In this document: positions 5,547 through 6,878 of the stretch, in pieces
Numbering within the stretch: position 1 is the stretch's first letter
Layout of the letters: each line of letters begins with the position of its first letter
Origin: Eisenbergiella intestinigallinarum
GTDB lineage: Bacteria; Bacillota; Clostridia; Lachnospirales; Lachnospiraceae
NCBI GenBank assembly: GCA_019120115.1
Contig: DWVS01000132.1
Coordinates: 1-6,878, forward strand
DNA length: 6,878 bases
Reading direction: 5' to 3'
Notes under the pieces: model-generated
The model's database searches: none
Seen by the model: the letters and a program-made list of their open reading frames with translations, nothing else
What the model was told of the DNA's origin: nothing
Position numbers and translations under genes: made by a program

Positions 5547-6878
5547 TCAGACTTCCTCCATCTGTGACGCAATCTTTTCCGCGAGCCTGCGGCATTTCTC
5601 CTCCTCATCCGCCTCCACGATCAGACGGATCAGAGGCTCCGTTCCGCTCTTCCGGATGAGCACCCGGCCGCTGTCCGCCAGCTCTTCCTCGGCCTCCCGC
5701 ACCGCTTTCTTCACCTCTTCCCGCTCCAGTACGGCGGAAGCGTCCTTCACCCGCTTGTTGATCTGCACCTTCGGGAAAAGCTTCACGCCTGCGGTGAGGA
5801 AGGAAGGCATCGTCTTTTTCTCCACAATGATCTCCATCACCCGGATCGCGGTGAGAATGCCGTCTCCGGTGGTACTGTATTTATTGAAAATGATATGGCC
5901 GGATTCCTCCCCGCCGATGCTGTAGCCGCCCTCCTGCATCCTGGCGGACACATATTTGTCTCCCACGGGCGTGCGCTCCATGCGGATTCCTTCCTTTTCC
6001 AGCGCCTTTTGAACGCCCATGTTGGAGGCCACGGTCGCCACCACCGTATCGTCGATGAGCGCGCCCTCCTCCTTCATCTGCACCGCGCACAGATACATGA
6101 TCAGATCCCCGTCCAGGACGTTTCCTTTCTCGTCCACGGCAAAGCATCTGTCCGCGTCTCCGTCAAAGGCAAAGCCCACATCCAGCCCCTGCTCCACCAC
6201 AAAGCGCTGCAGGGATTCGATGTGGGTGGAACCGCAGTCCACATTGATGTTCAGACCGTCCGGCTCGTTATGGATCATGAAGGTTCTCGCGCCCAGCATC
6301 TCAAACACCGTTTTGGCGATGCTGCTCGCCGCGCCGTTGGCGCAGTCCAGCCCCACGCGGTAACCGCGGAAGGAATGGATCGTGGTGGAGGTCAGGTAAC
6401 TGATGTACTGATTCCGCCCCTGAATATAGTCCGTGATCCTGCCGATCCGGTCATTTTTCGCGGCCGTGATCTCCACTTTGCCGTCCAGATACTCCTCCAC
6501 CTTTTCCAGAACCGCTTCCTCCATCTTATAGCCGTCCCGGTCAATGATCTTGATTCCGTTATCGTAAAAGGGATTGTGGCTCGCCGTAATCATGATGCCG
6601 AAGTCAAAATCCCCGCTCTTCGTCACATAGGACACGCTCGGCGTGGTGGTCACATGCAGCAGATACACGTCGGTTCCGCCCCAGCTTAAGCCCGCCGCCA
6701 GCGCATACTCAAACATATAGCTGGAACGCCTAGTGTCCTTACCGATCACACAGCTGGCCTTCTTCCTGGCTCCGTCCGTGAAGTACCATCCCAGAAACTT
6801 TCCGATCTGAAATGCGTGATCCGCTGTCAATGCCTCGTTTGCCTTCCCCCGGAAGCCGTCCGTTCCAAAATATTTCAT
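5547..6878 (-). CDS. glmM: Phosphoglucosamine mutase GlmM
   Basis: Cytoplasmic enzyme converting glucosamine-6-phosphate to glucosamine-1-phosphate, the step before GlmU in UDP-GlcNAc synthesis for peptidoglycan. The 443 residues match the usual 445-450 and appear complete; the ATG occupies the last three bases of the window, so its upstream signals cannot be seen. Family features run in order: N-terminal KYFGTDGFRGKAN (2-14), active-site loop TASHNP (98-103) with phosphoserine Ser100, Mg-binding DGDADR (239-244), sugar-binding GGEESGH (322-328) and phosphate-binding RKSGTEPLIR (409-418). GEESGH together with the FGTDGFRG opening favours GlmM over phosphomannomutase or phosphoglucomutase. A lysine stands at position 410 where many GlmM proteins have proline; I treat this as tolerated variation. 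The kinase gene follows after 36 bp with no visible terminator, so co-transcription is likely. Confidence 0.97.
   Translation of the reverse strand: MKYFGTDGFRGKANEALTADHAFQIGKFLGWYFTDGARKKASCVIGKDTRRSSYMFEYALAAGLSWGGTDVYLLHVTTTPSVSYVTKSGDFDFGIMITASHNPFYDNGIKIIDRDGYKMEEAVLEKVEEYLDGKVEITAAKNDRIGRITDYIQGRNQYISYLTSTTIHSFRGYRVGLDCANGAASSIAKTVFEMLGARTFMIHNEPDGLNINVDCGSTHIESLQRFVVEQGLDVGFAFDGDADRCFAVDEKGNVLDGDLIMYLCAVQMKEEGALIDDTVVATVASNMGVQKALEKEGIRMERTPVGDKYVSARMQEGGYSIGGEESGHIIFNKYSTTGDGILTAIRVMEIIVEKKTMPSFLTAGVKLFPKVQINKRVKDASAVLEREEVKKAVREAEEELADSGRVLIRKSGTEPLIRLIVEADEEEKCRRLAEKIASQMEEV

Noticed and set aside
5895..6689. Plus-strand open frame of 264 codons opposite glmM
   Set aside because: It is the antisense of conserved GlmM motifs, with a His- and Val-rich composition typical of shadow frames.

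Overview
All six genes lie on the minus strand, so transcription runs from high to low coordinates. High-GC coding sequence, AT-rich intergenic gaps with rho-independent terminators, strong GGAGG-type ribosome binding sites, a lipobox-bearing solute-binding lipoprotein and a YesM/YesN-type two-component pair together suggest a Gram-positive Clostridia member, most likely Lachnospiraceae. That placement is inference from gene style, not a database match.

Region 1 (6878 down to about 2804): complete glmM (phosphoglucosamine mutase, peptidoglycan precursor synthesis), then after 36 bp a membrane histidine kinase, then an AraC-type response regulator whose TTG start lies inside the kinase gene (83 bp overlap). 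The close packing suggests one operon. It ends in a GC-rich hairpin region at 2804-2858 where two alternative stems are possible.

Region 2 (about 2810 to 2403): a single small gene for an HPr-like protein with a candidate promoter, a strong ribosome binding site and its own terminator. It keeps the HPr-type regulatory serine segment but has no histidine, so it cannot be a normal phosphotransferase-system phosphocarrier.

Region 3 (about 2320 to 1, running off the window): a candidate promoter, then a polar amino acid ABC importer (cystine type by resemblance) in the order permease, ATPase, substrate-binding lipoprotein. The ATPase ribosome binding site overlaps the permease stop codon. A 113 bp gap before the lipoprotein gene contains four imperfect 16-17 bp tandem repeats. 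The lipoprotein gene is cut by the window edge after 219 codons.

How the genes work together: the kinase/regulator pair sits with glmM, so a link to cell wall or amino sugar supply is plausible but unproven. The importer and the HPr-like gene appear to be separate transcription units. I see no RNA gene, CRISPR array, insertion sequence or phage gene. No clearly new multi-gene system is evident; the most noteworthy items are the histidine-less HPr-like protein, the kinase with almost no external sensor, the long kinase/regulator overlap and the repeat-bearing intergenic gap.
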